From Agrobacterium leguminum (GTDB taxonomy: Bacteria; Pseudomonadota; Alphaproteobacteria; Rhizobiales; Rhizobiaceae): a DNA stretch of 64,000 nt. Positions 35,708 through 45,043 of this stretch are shown here, piece by piece. Under the pieces are notes generated by a model, which ran no database searches, was not told the origin of the DNA, and worked only from the letters and a program-made list of their open reading frames with translations. The position numbers and the translations under genes are program-made. Each line of letters begins with the position of its first letter. Within the stretch, counting starts at the first letter, position 1. The stretch is from the NCBI RefSeq assembly GCF_015704895.1, contig NZ_JADQWB010000008.1, positions 62,001 to 126,000 of the forward strand, read 5' to 3'.

Positions 35708-35816
35708 TGCCGATCCCGCATCGATGCCACGCAGGCCGGCATCCGCAATTGCCTGAAAGAGACCGGCGGAATACGCAAAGTGATCCCGGCTTTGCTGGAA
35801 ATCCACGGATCGCTGA

Positions 35817-36083
35817 TCAAAACGGTCTGGCCTGCTGCGTCGTCTTGTCGACCACCTCGGCTTCCGGCCGGTCGCCGCCCTGGCTGTATTCTTCATGCCA
35901 GTGGCCGCTCTCATCCTGATAGCTGATTTCCTCGTCATCGCCCCCCACCTGCTGTTCGGCGGCAACGATGCGCGCAGCCTCGACTGCATCCGCATAAGAA
36001 GGGAATGTTTCGGAATAAGCGCCGTTCATGCGGTAAGCGAAGCCTCCGTCATGTTCGACAATTTCATATACCACTTTGGTCAT
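35817..36083 (-). CDS. DUF2188 domain protein
   Basis: An 88-residue soluble protein whose first 55 residues match DUF2188 (VYEIVEHDGGFAYRMNGAYSETFPSYADAVEAARIVAAEQ), followed by an acidic, Gln/Asp-rich tail. AGGAGG lies nine bases before the ATG at 36083; an earlier ATG in frame at 36122 lacks one. Function unknown. The spacer to the preceding LysR gene (35708-35816) carries no gene. Confidence 0.85.
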   Translation of the reverse strand: MTKVVYEIVEHDGGFAYRMNGAYSETFPSYADAVEAARIVAAEQQVGGDDEEISYQDESGHWHEEYSQGGDRPEAEVVDKTTQQARPF

Positions 36084-36277
36084 GCATGGTCCTCCTGTCT
36101 CGGTAGGCGACATGGCAACCACAACCGCGTTTCAAGCATTGCACCCGATGGGACACCGCGGCATGAGCAGCATGTCCTGCAACACCACTATCCTACCAAA
36201 AGCATTCAAGCGCAAATCCTGCTTGATCTGGGGGACGATACGTCACAGCCTGAGCCGATCAGGGGGAAGGGAAATCG

Positions 36278-37384
36278 ATGGCGGGTTCTATTCTGAAACA
36301 GGAGCGCATGCTGCTGCTGGCGATACCGGCGGCAATCACCGCCTATCTGGCCGAACATGCAATATTCGAAGCCGGAAAAACGGCGGCGCTTATCGCCGCA
36401 GTCGCGCTGATCGGGCTCATCGTCCTCGTCTCGATGCGGGTTGCCCATCACGCCGAAATCCTCGCCACCAAGGTCGGCGACCCTTACGGCACCATGATCC
36501 TGACGCTGTCGGCCGTCGCGGTGGAAGTGCTGATCCTCGCCATCATCATGAGCGAATCCAGTTCGCCCACTCTGGTGCGGGATACGATCTATTCCGCCGT
36601 GATGATCGACATCAACGGCATTCTCGGTCTCGCGGCGTTGCTCGGCGGTCTTCGCCACGGCGAGCAGCCCTATAATGACGATTCCGGCAAGACCTATGGC
36701 GTGATGATCCTCACCGCCATGGGTATTTCGATGATCGTGCCGGAATTCATCCCCAATGAAAGCTGGCATGTCTACTCCGCCTTCACCATCGTCGCGATGA
36801 TCGCGCTTTATGCCCTGTTCCTCAAAATGCAGGTCGGCCCGCACAGCTATTTCTTCAGCTATGCCTATCCCCGCAAGGCGCATCCGGCCGGCCAGGCATC
36901 GGACGGCCATGCGAAAGAGGAGGACGAAGGCAGCGTACCGCTCTCCATCGGCCTCATCATCGCTGGCGTGGTGCTGATCGGTGTGCTGGCTGAATTCATG
37001 TCGGCCTTCTTAAGCGAAAGTCTCGAGGGCACCAGCGCGCCGCCGGCGCTGATGGCGGTGGTGGTGGCGACCATCTCGGCATCGCCGGAAATCCTCACCG
37101 CGCTCCGCTCCGCCCTGCGCAATCGCATGCAGGCCGTGGTCAATATCGCCATGGGCGCATCGCTGTCGACGGTCATCCTCACCGTGCCCGTCATGGAGGG
37201 TATCGCGCTCTATACCGGCCAGCCTTTCATCATGGCGATGACGCCGGTTCAGACCGTCATGGTCTTCATCACCCTCATCGCCGCCGCCATCAATCTCAAT
37301 GACGGCGAAACCAACGCGATTGAAGGAATGACGCATTTCATTCTCTTCGCCACCTTCATCATGCTGCTGTTTCAGGGGCTTTGA
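36278..37384 (+). CDS. chaA: Calcium/sodium:proton antiporter (ChaA family)
   Basis: A 368-residue membrane protein with about 11 helices, of the CaCA superfamily. The first repeat motif is VGDPYGTMILTLSAVAVEVLILAIIMSES and the second is ALMAVVVATISASPEILTALRSALRNRMQAVVNIAMGASLSTVILTVPVM, with the conserved acidic residues in both. A cytoplasmic His/Lys/Glu-rich loop (RKAHPAGQASDGHAKEEDEG) separates the halves. It expels Ca2+ or Na+ against H+; ion preference is not readable. GGGGGAAGGG precedes the ATG. Confidence 0.93.
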   Translation: MAGSILKQERMLLLAIPAAITAYLAEHAIFEAGKTAALIAAVALIGLIVLVSMRVAHHAEILATKVGDPYGTMILTLSAVAVEVLILAIIMSESSSPTLVRDTIYSAVMIDINGILGLAALLGGLRHGEQPYNDDSGKTYGVMILTAMGISMIVPEFIPNESWHVYSAFTIVAMIALYALFLKMQVGPHSYFFSYAYPRKAHPAGQASDGHAKEEDEGSVPLSIGLIIAGVVLIGVLAEFMSAFLSESLEGTSAPPALMAVVVATISASPEILTALRSALRNRMQAVVNIAMGASLSTVILTVPVMEGIALYTGQPFIMAMTPVQTVMVFITLIAAAINLNDGETNAIEGMTHFILFATFIMLLFQGL

Positions 37385-37392
37385 CCAAAACG

Positions 37393-37424
37393 AAAAAAGC
37401 CCGGCATCGCTGCCGGGCTTCTTC
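37393..37424. terminator. bidirectional terminator between chaA and aatA
   Basis: AAGCCCGGCA (37397-37406) pairs perfectly with TGCCGGGCTT (37411-37420), loop TCGC. Six A on its left give the minus-strand (aatA) transcript a T-run; the plus side has CTTCATTT. Confidence 0.88.
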
Positions 37425-37442
37425 ATTTGAGATCGCAACCGA

Positions 37443-38657
<1,215 letters not shown>

Positions 38658-38856
38658 CTATTGGGGTTGACATCAGCAGAGGTTGGAAAACTTGTCATCT
38701 GCGGCATTTTCTATGTCGAAATACAGGCCTTCTTTCAAGGTCAAAAGCCGGCTTATGTGCTGCATCGCAGAATTTAAACCTTCCTTAACCCGGAAGTAAC
38801 GCTTGATACGCTACATTCGCGAGCCTAGAGGTCGTGTCTCTATAGCTGGTTGAAAA

Positions 38857-39783
38857 ATGGCGCTCAAAAGCATCTTTTCCAGTCTTGTCCGCGAGGTCGA
38901 TGGCACATGGTCCACGGCCTATAGCACCTTCAACCTGAAATCGGCCCTGCAGCCCATTTTCCGCCGCACGGCGAGCGGTATTCTCGACATCGATTCCTTC
39001 GAGGGTCTGGTGCGTCCTCATCGCAATGGCGAGCCGGTGACGCCGGGCGAATTCTTCTCGCTGGTCGCGCCGGAAGATATCGAAAATATCGACAGCATCC
39101 TGCGCACGATCCACATTCTCAACACCGGCAGGCTCAACCGGTCCCGCGCCCGCATCTTCGTCAACTTCCATCCGGGCCTGTTCCAGACCCCGGCCAAGAT
39201 GCGCCAGGAAGTGGAGCGCATGCGTCTTGCTGCCCACGAGGCCGGCATGACGGCGGATCGCATCGTCTGCGAAATCTCCGAGAAAAAAGCCTCCGACACG
39301 CAGATGGTCGCTGACTTCGCCTACCACATGCATGATATCGGCTTTCGCGTGGCGCTCGATGACTATGGCGCCGGCGATTCCGACATCGACCGGGTGAAGC
39401 TCATCAAGCCGGACTATGTGAAATTCGAAGCCGGCTGGGTGCGCGATTTCATGCAGAATTCGGCGGGTGCTGCCCTTCTGCGCGTCATCGTCAGCCAGTT
39501 TCGCGCCGATGGCATAGAGCCGGTCTTCGAAGGACTGGAAGCCGCATGGCAGGTCGATCTGTGCGAGGAACTCGGCGTCCTGTTGATGCAGGGTTATGTG
39601 CTGGCAAAGCCAGAACTCGCCCCGACCAGTTTCGACACACGTTTCCCGGAACTCGGCAGTGAATATTTCGCCCCGTCAAGGGCGGAAAGAGGCCCTGCGC
39701 CACCGGCATTTTTCCGGGAAGAACGCCCCGCCGATCCGCACCCGCTTCGCCAGACCCGGACCTTCGGAAAACGCGGCCTCTGA
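38857..39783 (+). CDS. EAL-domain protein (c-di-GMP phosphodiesterase or effector)
   Basis: A 308-residue stand-alone EAL protein. The signature is changed to EGL (SFEGLVRP), but other catalytic positions look retained: Asn in FVNFHPG, Glu in VCEISEK, Asp-Asp in ALDDYGAGDSDIDR, Lys in DYVKFEA, Glu in FEGLEAAWQ, and QGYVLAKP. The tail after about 260 is Pro/Arg-rich and unlike the family. Hydrolysis of c-di-GMP is plausible; binding without hydrolysis is the alternative. It has no membrane segment and no GGDEF domain. Confidence 0.88.
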   Translation: MALKSIFSSLVREVDGTWSTAYSTFNLKSALQPIFRRTASGILDIDSFEGLVRPHRNGEPVTPGEFFSLVAPEDIENIDSILRTIHILNTGRLNRSRARIFVNFHPGLFQTPAKMRQEVERMRLAAHEAGMTADRIVCEISEKKASDTQMVADFAYHMHDIGFRVALDDYGAGDSDIDRVKLIKPDYVKFEAGWVRDFMQNSAGAALLRVIVSQFRADGIEPVFEGLEAAWQVDLCEELGVLLMQGYVLAKPELAPTSFDTRFPELGSEYFAPSRAERGPAPPAFFREERPADPHPLRQTRTFGKRGL

Positions 39784-39929
39784 CGCCAAATCCGGCCAAA
39801 CGGCTCTCCTAACCGGCTTTGCCACAATATTGCCGCAATAAATGCCGCGGAACGCCAGAATTCGGTCTCCAAGCCGTCCATTTCGAAGCCTCTTTTATCC
39901 TTTAAGAACAGGGACAAGAGGCGACAGCC

Positions 39930-40241
39930 ATGTTTACCAACGATCGGACTTCCGTTGAAAGGTTAAGGGCGCAGAGAACGCTGTTTTCCCTCTGGATGGC
40001 CGTTGCGGCTTTTCTCGTCATCGTCACCATGGCCGCCGGCATCGCAACCTCGGCCAATGCGGCTGCCCAGGCGGTCGATACGCTGCATACATCCGCCATT
40101 CCGCAGGTGGCGGCGACGACGAAAGCGGGTCCCCACATCCTGCTCATCGTCCTTTCGGCCGCGGCCTTCATCGGCCTCGGCATTGGCGGCCTGATGCTCA
40201 CCCGGCGCAGCCTGAAGGACGAGGCCCGCCGCTACAAATAA
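39930..40241 (+). CDS. Small two-helix membrane protein, hypothetical
   Basis: A 103-residue protein I do not recognise. Segments at about 22-42 (MAVAAFLVIVTMAAGIATSAN) and 71-92 (ILLIVLSAAAFIGLGIGGLML) are hydrophobic, with a short extracytoplasmic loop between and basic ends on both sides. GAGG lies nine bases before the ATG, and codon use matches its neighbours, so it is probably real. Confidence 0.65.
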   Translation: MFTNDRTSVERLRAQRTLFSLWMAVAAFLVIVTMAAGIATSANAAAQAVDTLHTSAIPQVAATTKAGPHILLIVLSAAAFIGLGIGGLMLTRRSLKDEARRYK

Positions 40242-40391
40242 GCGGCCCTTCCCTCGACTTGCGGCATCGGCAGGTTGCTGCTAAAGCACCCGGAAACAGT
40301 CATCCGCATCGCGGATCGATATTTCAAAAATCCCCGAATTGCCACGGCCGCGACTGAATGATCTTCCGGCCCTGCCGTGCTGGTGCCAACA

Positions 40392-41294
40392 ATGACGCGT
40401 ATTCAGGCCAATATGCTGCTTCTGCTCGCCGCAGCAATCTGGGGAGGCGGCTTCGTCGCGCAATCCTCCGCCATGGCCTCTATCGGCCCGTTCTGGTTCG
40501 TCGGCCTCCGTTTCGCCATCGCCGCCATCGCCGTGCTGCCCTTCGCACTCATGGAAACACGATCGCTGAAATCGCCGCCGCGCCGGCGCGAAATCGGCAG
40601 CTTCATCCTCGTGGGTCTGGCCCTGTTCGGCGGCGCCACCACCCAGCAGGTCGGGCTCCTGACCACGACCGTCACCAATTCCAGCTTCCTGACCGGGCTT
40701 TACGTCATCTTCGTACCCGTGATCGCCGTCGTGCTTTACCGGCGTCATCCCCACTGGATCGTCTGGCCATGCGCGCTCATGATGCTGGGCGGCATATTCC
40801 TGCTCTCCGGCGGCGCATTCGAGGCGCTGACCACGGGCGATATTCTCAGCATCATCTGCGCCTTCTTCTGGGCGATCCAGATCACGCTGGCCGGACGCTT
40901 CGTCTCCGAAAGCGGAAGGCCGCTGGCGCTTTCCTGCACCCAGTTCGCTGTTTGCTCCCTTCTTAGTTGCATGATCGGTGTCGTGTTCGAACCGATCAGC
41001 ATGGCCTCCATCGAGGCGTCGCTGGCGGAAATCCTCTATGTCGGCCTCGTCTCCTCCGGCCTCGCCTTCGTGCTGCAGGTCATCGGCCAGCGTTACACCA
41101 CCGCCCCGCAGGCCGCGATATTCCTGTCTTCAGAAGCGCTTTTCGGCGCTTTGCTGGCTTCGGTGTTCCTGAAGGAAACCATTTCAAGCGCCGGCTATAT
41201 CGGCTGCCTGATCATATTCATCGCGATCCTGATCGTGGAACTGGTGCCGGAATTGACGCGTAAACGGCAAAAATCCATGGCTGGAGCGGCCTGA
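40392..41294 (+). CDS. EamA/DMT family transporter
   Basis: A 300-residue inner-membrane protein with ten hydrophobic segments in two EamA repeats (LLLLAAAIWGGGFVAQSSAM; ALFGALLASVFLKETISSAGYIGCLIIFIAILIVEL). Members export amino acids or metabolites, but the substrate here is unknown. The frame begins at a GTG at 40377; ATG 40392 gives the usual N-terminus. Neither has a good ribosome-binding site. Confidence 0.9.
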   Translation: MTRIQANMLLLLAAAIWGGGFVAQSSAMASIGPFWFVGLRFAIAAIAVLPFALMETRSLKSPPRRREIGSFILVGLALFGGATTQQVGLLTTTVTNSSFLTGLYVIFVPVIAVVLYRRHPHWIVWPCALMMLGGIFLLSGGAFEALTTGDILSIICAFFWAIQITLAGRFVSESGRPLALSCTQFAVCSLLSCMIGVVFEPISMASIEASLAEILYVGLVSSGLAFVLQVIGQRYTTAPQAAIFLSSEALFGALLASVFLKETISSAGYIGCLIIFIAILIVELVPELTRKRQKSMAGAA

Positions 41295-41739
41295 CGCAAA
41301 AAGAACTTATTTTTCTCGTTCAGCCATAAATCCAGATAGGGCATTCAAATTTTGCCGTGAAATCCCTGCGGCAAACGGCAATTATTTCATCAACTGTCGC
41401 TTCTGCGGAAAAAATATGCGATTGCGCGATGTTATTCTACCGCAGGTTTTTTATCTGACAAAAAGCCCGTGAAAACTTTTGCTTGCCAATTTTCGATAAA
41501 CGCATCACTCTACCGCGGTTCGGGCAATTTGCGAGCATGGGAAGGCCTATAATTTTGCGCACTGGGGACGCTATAAACCTCGGGCGGTGGGACGAAAAAC
41601 GTTGGATGAGAACGCCATTACTTCCCGCTGCGAAGGTCCATTTTCTCAATAGTCAAAAACTGCCTGCCAACGCCCACGCGGGGCAAAACTGTAATGCTGC
41701 CTGTAGCTGAACGCGGGCAGAGCGAAAAGGACCTGATGC
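41295..41739 (+). promoter_or_regulatory. long untranslated leader/promoter region of cspA
   Basis: This 445-base gap contains no supportable gene. A consensus -10 TATAAT lies at 41548-41553 without an obvious -35, which would give a leader of about 180 bases. Long structured leaders are usual for cold-shock genes, where cold changes their fold and raises translation. Short frames across it lack ribosome-binding sites. Confidence 0.45.
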
Positions 41740-41955
41740 ATGGCCGAAACTGGCACCGTAAAATTCTTCAATACAGACAAAGGCTTCGGCTTCATCAAGC
41801 CAGACAATGGTGGCGCTGATATCTTTGTTCACATCTCTGCCGTACAGGCTTCTGGCCTGTCCGGACTTTCAGAAAATCAGAAAGTGAGCTTCGACACGGA
41901 ACCGGATCGTCGCGGCAAGGGGCCGAAGGCAGTCAATCTGCAGATTGCTGGCTGA
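41740..41955 (+). CDS. cspA: Cold-shock domain protein
   Basis: A 71-residue single cold-shock domain with both nucleic-acid motifs, KGFGFI (RNP1) and DIFVHI (RNP2). It binds single-stranded RNA/DNA and can act as an RNA chaperone. AAGGA precedes the ATG. An unusually long upstream region suggests regulation at the RNA level. Confidence 0.95.
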   Translation: MAETGTVKFFNTDKGFGFIKPDNGGADIFVHISAVQASGLSGLSENQKVSFDTEPDRRGKGPKAVNLQIAG

Positions 41956-41983
41956 CCCTAAAACGGCTTTCTTTTCTAGTTGA

Positions 41984-42010
41984 AGCCCGGCAGGAATGCC
42001 GGGTTTTTTT
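41984..42010 (+). terminator. cspA terminator
   Basis: CCCGGCA (41986-41992) and TGCCGGG (41997-42003) with a GGAA tetraloop, followed by seven T. Confidence 0.92.
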
Positions 42011-42027
42011 GTGCGGTCCCGCAGGCC

Positions 42028-42061
42028 TTAGAGCATTTCCAGGAAAAGCGGAAAACTCTAA
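42028..42061. repeat. short interspersed palindromic repeat, copy A
   Basis: A 34-base element with ends TTAGAG/CTCTAA. Twenty bases (TAGAGCATTTCCAGGAAAAG) recur identically in inverse orientation at 46508-46527. It is probably a member of a rhizobial intergenic mosaic/palindromic repeat family. Confidence 0.65.
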
Positions 42062-42072
42062 TGGGCCGGCAC

Positions 42073-42717
42073 TTAGAGCCCCTTGAGATAGAGGTTGGTG
42101 AGCCGTTCCTCGCCCAGCCGTCCACCCGGGCCATGGCCGCAGATGAAACCGACATCGTCACCCAGCGGCAAAAGCTTGTCGCGAATGGACGCCATCAATT
42201 GCTCGTGGTTTCCGCCCGGCAGGTCCGTGCGCCCCACCGATCCCGAAAACAGCACGTCGCCGACATGGGCGAAGTTCTGATCGCGGTTGTAATATATGAC
42301 GTGGCCGGGCGCATGTCCCGGGCAATGATAGACTTCGAAGACATGATCCCCGAAGGATACCCTGTCGCCGTCCTTCAGCCATTTGTCGGGCGCAACGTTC
42401 CGAAGACCGCTAATGCCGTATTTTTCGGCCTGCGCCTCAACTCTTTCGAGCAGAGGACGGTCGTCCTCATGCGGCCCGATGACCGGCAGCGACAGTTTTT
42501 CACGCAGTTCATCGGCACCGCCGGCATGATCGAGATGCCCATGCGTCAGCCAGATTTCCTTCAGCGCGATGCCATTTTCAGACACGACCTGGAGAATAAC
42601 GTCCACATCCCCACCGGGATCGACGACGACGCCCTCCTTGGTATCCTGATCGAACAGGATGGTGCAATTCTGCTCGAATGGCGTGACCGGAATAATGCCC
42701 GCCTGCAATTTTCCCAT
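42073..42717 (-). CDS. Metallo-beta-lactamase fold hydrolase (glyoxalase II-like, YcbL type)
   Basis: A 214-residue hydrolase with the di-metal motif THGHLDHAGG, later His/Asp ligands in CPGHAPGHVIYY and VGDVLFSGSVGRTDLPGG, and the final His in FICGHGPGG. The short length without a C-terminal helical domain fits YcbL-like thioesterases more than true glyoxalase II. Substrate unknown. ATG 42717. Confidence 0.92.
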   Translation of the reverse strand: MGKLQAGIIPVTPFEQNCTILFDQDTKEGVVVDPGGDVDVILQVVSENGIALKEIWLTHGHLDHAGGADELREKLSLPVIGPHEDDRPLLERVEAQAEKYGISGLRNVAPDKWLKDGDRVSFGDHVFEVYHCPGHAPGHVIYYNRDQNFAHVGDVLFSGSVGRTDLPGGNHEQLMASIRDKLLPLGDDVGFICGHGPGGRLGEERLTNLYLKGL

Positions 42718-42948
42718 ATCCTGCGTCTCCTGTCTGAAAGCTCCTGCCTCCTATAGCCCGCGACCGGTGGCGGCACAATGGCGGCGGAAAAGACGCCGAC
42801 TTCCGGCGACTGAAGCAGTCTAAAAATCGAATTGGAAACAGTTAGATAGCAATAAATCTTCGGCGGATGGCGGGAATTGCCGGCAAAAAATGTGGAACGC
42901 CCCGATGGTTGCGACGTTCTAGCTCCAGTCTTGAAAGGAGTGAGACAC

Positions 42949-43548
42949 ATGGACAAGACGCTTAAAATGCTCATGGCTGGCGGCGCCTTCGCCTTGATGG
43001 CCGGTTTCGCGAACGCCGCCATGGTCGCCACCACCGCATCGGATATTTCCGTTCGCTCAGGCCCCGGTGAAGACTATCCCGAAGTGGGACTGGCCACCCG
43101 CGGCAGCAATGCGGTTCTGGATGGCTGCATGGAAGGCAGCAGCTGGTGCCGGATCGAAGTCAACGGCCTGCGCGGCTGGGCCCATGCCGATTATCTGAAT
43201 GTCATGTATGAGGGCTCGCCGGTCATTCTCGAACAGCGCCGCTCGGAACTCAGCGTGCCGGTCGTGACCTATGAAACGACCTCAAGCGTGCAGGCAGAAC
43301 CCAATCCCGGCGATCCGAACCTCGGCCGCGTCGGCGAAGTCGATCCGCCGCAATCGGTGATGACCTATATTGACGAACATCCCGCAGACACCGTCACCTA
43401 TGATGGCGAAATAGCCGTCGGTAGTGTGCTGCCGTCGGATACGCGTCTCGTTGAAATTCCGGACTATCAATATCGTTATGTCCAGGTGAACGACGTGCCG
43501 GTTCTGGTCGAACCTTCGACGCGACGGATCGTTTACGTCTATCAGTAA
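42949..43548 (+). CDS. Exported SH3b/DUF1236 protein
   Basis: A 199-residue periplasmic protein. A signal peptide (KTLKMLMAGGAFALMAGFANA) ends near residue 23. A bacterial SH3 domain follows (VATTASDISVRSGPGEDYPEVG...GWAHADYL), and the C-terminal DUF1236 unit ends RYVQVNDVPVLVEPSTRRIVYVY. Such proteins may bind peptidoglycan or other envelope ligands; this is inference. AAGGAG is nine bases before ATG 42949. Confidence 0.9.
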   Translation: MDKTLKMLMAGGAFALMAGFANAAMVATTASDISVRSGPGEDYPEVGLATRGSNAVLDGCMEGSSWCRIEVNGLRGWAHADYLNVMYEGSPVILEQRRSELSVPVVTYETTSSVQAEPNPGDPNLGRVGEVDPPQSVMTYIDEHPADTVTYDGEIAVGSVLPSDTRLVEIPDYQYRYVQVNDVPVLVEPSTRRIVYVYQ

Positions 43549-43576
43549 ACGCACGGCGGACATCAAGAGACGGATG

Positions 43577-43604
43577 AAGAGCGCGGAGTTTCCGCGCTCT
43601 TTTC
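43577..43604 (+). terminator. terminator of the SH3b/DUF1236 gene
   Basis: AGAGCGCGGA (43578-43587) and TCCGCGCTCT (43591-43600) pair perfectly around GTT, followed by TTTCT. Confidence 0.9.
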
Positions 43605-43789
43605 TATTTCCGGTAAAGGCCACTCAGGATTCCAGTTGCACCCGCACCCGCGCCATATTATCCACCGCAACAGAAAATGATCGCGGCATTCTCCCGAGCG
43701 GACGCATTTTCGGCTATGTTTACAGAATATTGGCGCGTCGACGCCTGTCAGCCTATGATCAGACAGCCGCAGAATATGAAGGAACCGCA

Positions 43790-44296
43790 GTGCCACCGCA
43801 ATCGCTCAAAACCGCAGCCGCCAGGCAGACACCGGCACTCCCGAAGGTTGACGACGGCAAGATCGACTTCGACACGATCGAGGCGCTGTTCTTCGCCTAT
43901 CGCGATTTCGTCTCCGATCCCGATGTCATTCTGTCGAAACTGGAATACGGACGAGCGCATCACCGGGTGGTTTATTTCGTCAGCCGGCAGCCGGGCATGA
44001 CGGTGGCGGATCTGCTCGATACGCTGCAGATCACCAAACAGAGCCTTGCCCGTGTACTGAAGCAATTGATCGACGACGGTTACATCCGCCAGATGGCAGG
44101 CCCGGAAGACCGCCGCCAGCGCAGACTTTACCCCACGCTGACGGGCCGCGAACTGGCGCTGGCGCTGAGCGAGCCGCAATCGCGCCGCATCGATCGCGCG
44201 CTGGAAGGCCTCGGGCCGGACGCCCGCGCCTGCGTGCGCAAATTCCTGGCGCAGATGCGCAGCCCGACGACGACCACCACCGTGGAGGACGAGTGA
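43790..44296 (+). CDS. MarR-family regulator (PetP-like)
   Basis: A 168-residue winged-helix regulator (GMTVADLLDTLQITKQSLARVLKQLIDDGYIRQ; wing GPEDRRQRRLYPTLTGREL). Start is the GTG at 43790 with AAGGAA six bases upstream; the open frame upstream has no family similarity. It overlaps the response regulator by four bases (GTGA). MarR plus OmpR-type regulator resembles PetP-PetR of Rhodobacter. A sensor kinase follows in the same operon. Confidence 0.88.
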   Translation: MPPQSLKTAAARQTPALPKVDDGKIDFDTIEALFFAYRDFVSDPDVILSKLEYGRAHHRVVYFVSRQPGMTVADLLDTLQITKQSLARVLKQLIDDGYIRQMAGPEDRRQRRLYPTLTGRELALALSEPQSRRIDRALEGLGPDARACVRKFLAQMRSPTTTTTVEDE

Positions 44297-45012
44297 CGAT
44301 GGCGACAGCACCGACAAAACGTCCACCGGCGGATGACGATGCGGCCCATCTCCTGATCGTCGACGACGATGCCCGCATCCGCGATCTCCTGCAGCGCTTT
44401 CTGGGCGACAAGGGCTATCGCATCTCCGTGGCGGCCGATGCCGCCGAAGCCCGGCGTAAAATGGTGGGCATCCGTTTCGATCTGCTCATCCTCGACGTGA
44501 TGATGCCGGGCGAAAACGGGCTTTCGCTGACCCGCTCGCTGAACGAGGACAAATCCGTGCCGGTCATCCTTCTGACCGCCCGCTCGGAAGCGGATTCGCG
44601 CATCGCCGGACTGGAAGCGGGTGCGGACGATTATCTCGCCAAACCCTTCGACCCGCGCGAGCTCGTCCTGCGCATCAACAATATCCTGCGGCGCAATACC
44701 TCGCCCGATACGCCCAAGATCGAACAGATCATGTTCGGCCCCTACAGCTTCTCCATCCCCAAAAAGGAATTGCGGCGCGGTCCCGAAACGATCCGCCTGA
44801 CGGATCGCGAGCAGGAGATCATGCTGCTTTTTGCGCTGCGCGCCGGCGATACCATTCCCCGCCACGAGCTGGTGGAAGCGGAATCGGAAGTGGGCGAAAG
44901 AACCATCGACGTGCAGATCAACCGTCTTCGCCGCAAGATCGAGGACGACCCTGCCAATCCTGTCTATCTGCAAACGGTGCGCGGCATCGGTTACCGCCTG
45001 AGCGTGGACTGA
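44293..45012 (+). CDS. OmpR-family response regulator (PetR-like)
   Basis: A 239-residue regulator. The receiver has the acidic pocket (LLIVDDDARIRDLL), phospho-acceptor in LLILDVMMPG, and Lys in YLAKPF. The winged-helix output has TDREQEIMLLFALRAGDTI and TIDVQINRLRRKIEDDPANPVYLQTVRGIGYRL. The GTG at 44293 overlaps the MarR stop with GGAGG five bases ahead; ATG 44299 is the alternative. It probably acts with the downstream kinase. Similar systems control envelope genes in alphaproteobacteria. Confidence 0.93.
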   Translation: MTMATAPTKRPPADDDAAHLLIVDDDARIRDLLQRFLGDKGYRISVAADAAEARRKMVGIRFDLLILDVMMPGENGLSLTRSLNEDKSVPVILLTARSEADSRIAGLEAGADDYLAKPFDPRELVLRINNILRRNTSPDTPKIEQIMFGPYSFSIPKKELRRGPETIRLTDREQEIMLLFALRAGDTIPRHELVEAESEVGERTIDVQINRLRRKIEDDPANPVYLQTVRGIGYRLSVD

Positions 45013-45043
45013 CGAGCACCCAACGAAGGGCGAACGCACGGCC

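Noticed and set aside
35180-35995. Minus-strand frame over the end of the LysR gene
   Set aside because: It lies mainly antisense to a clear LysR gene and overlaps the DUF2188 gene in another frame; no start signal.
41437-41710. Small frames upstream of cspA
   Set aside because: No ribosome-binding sites, atypical composition and opposite strands overlapping; better seen as untranslated leader.
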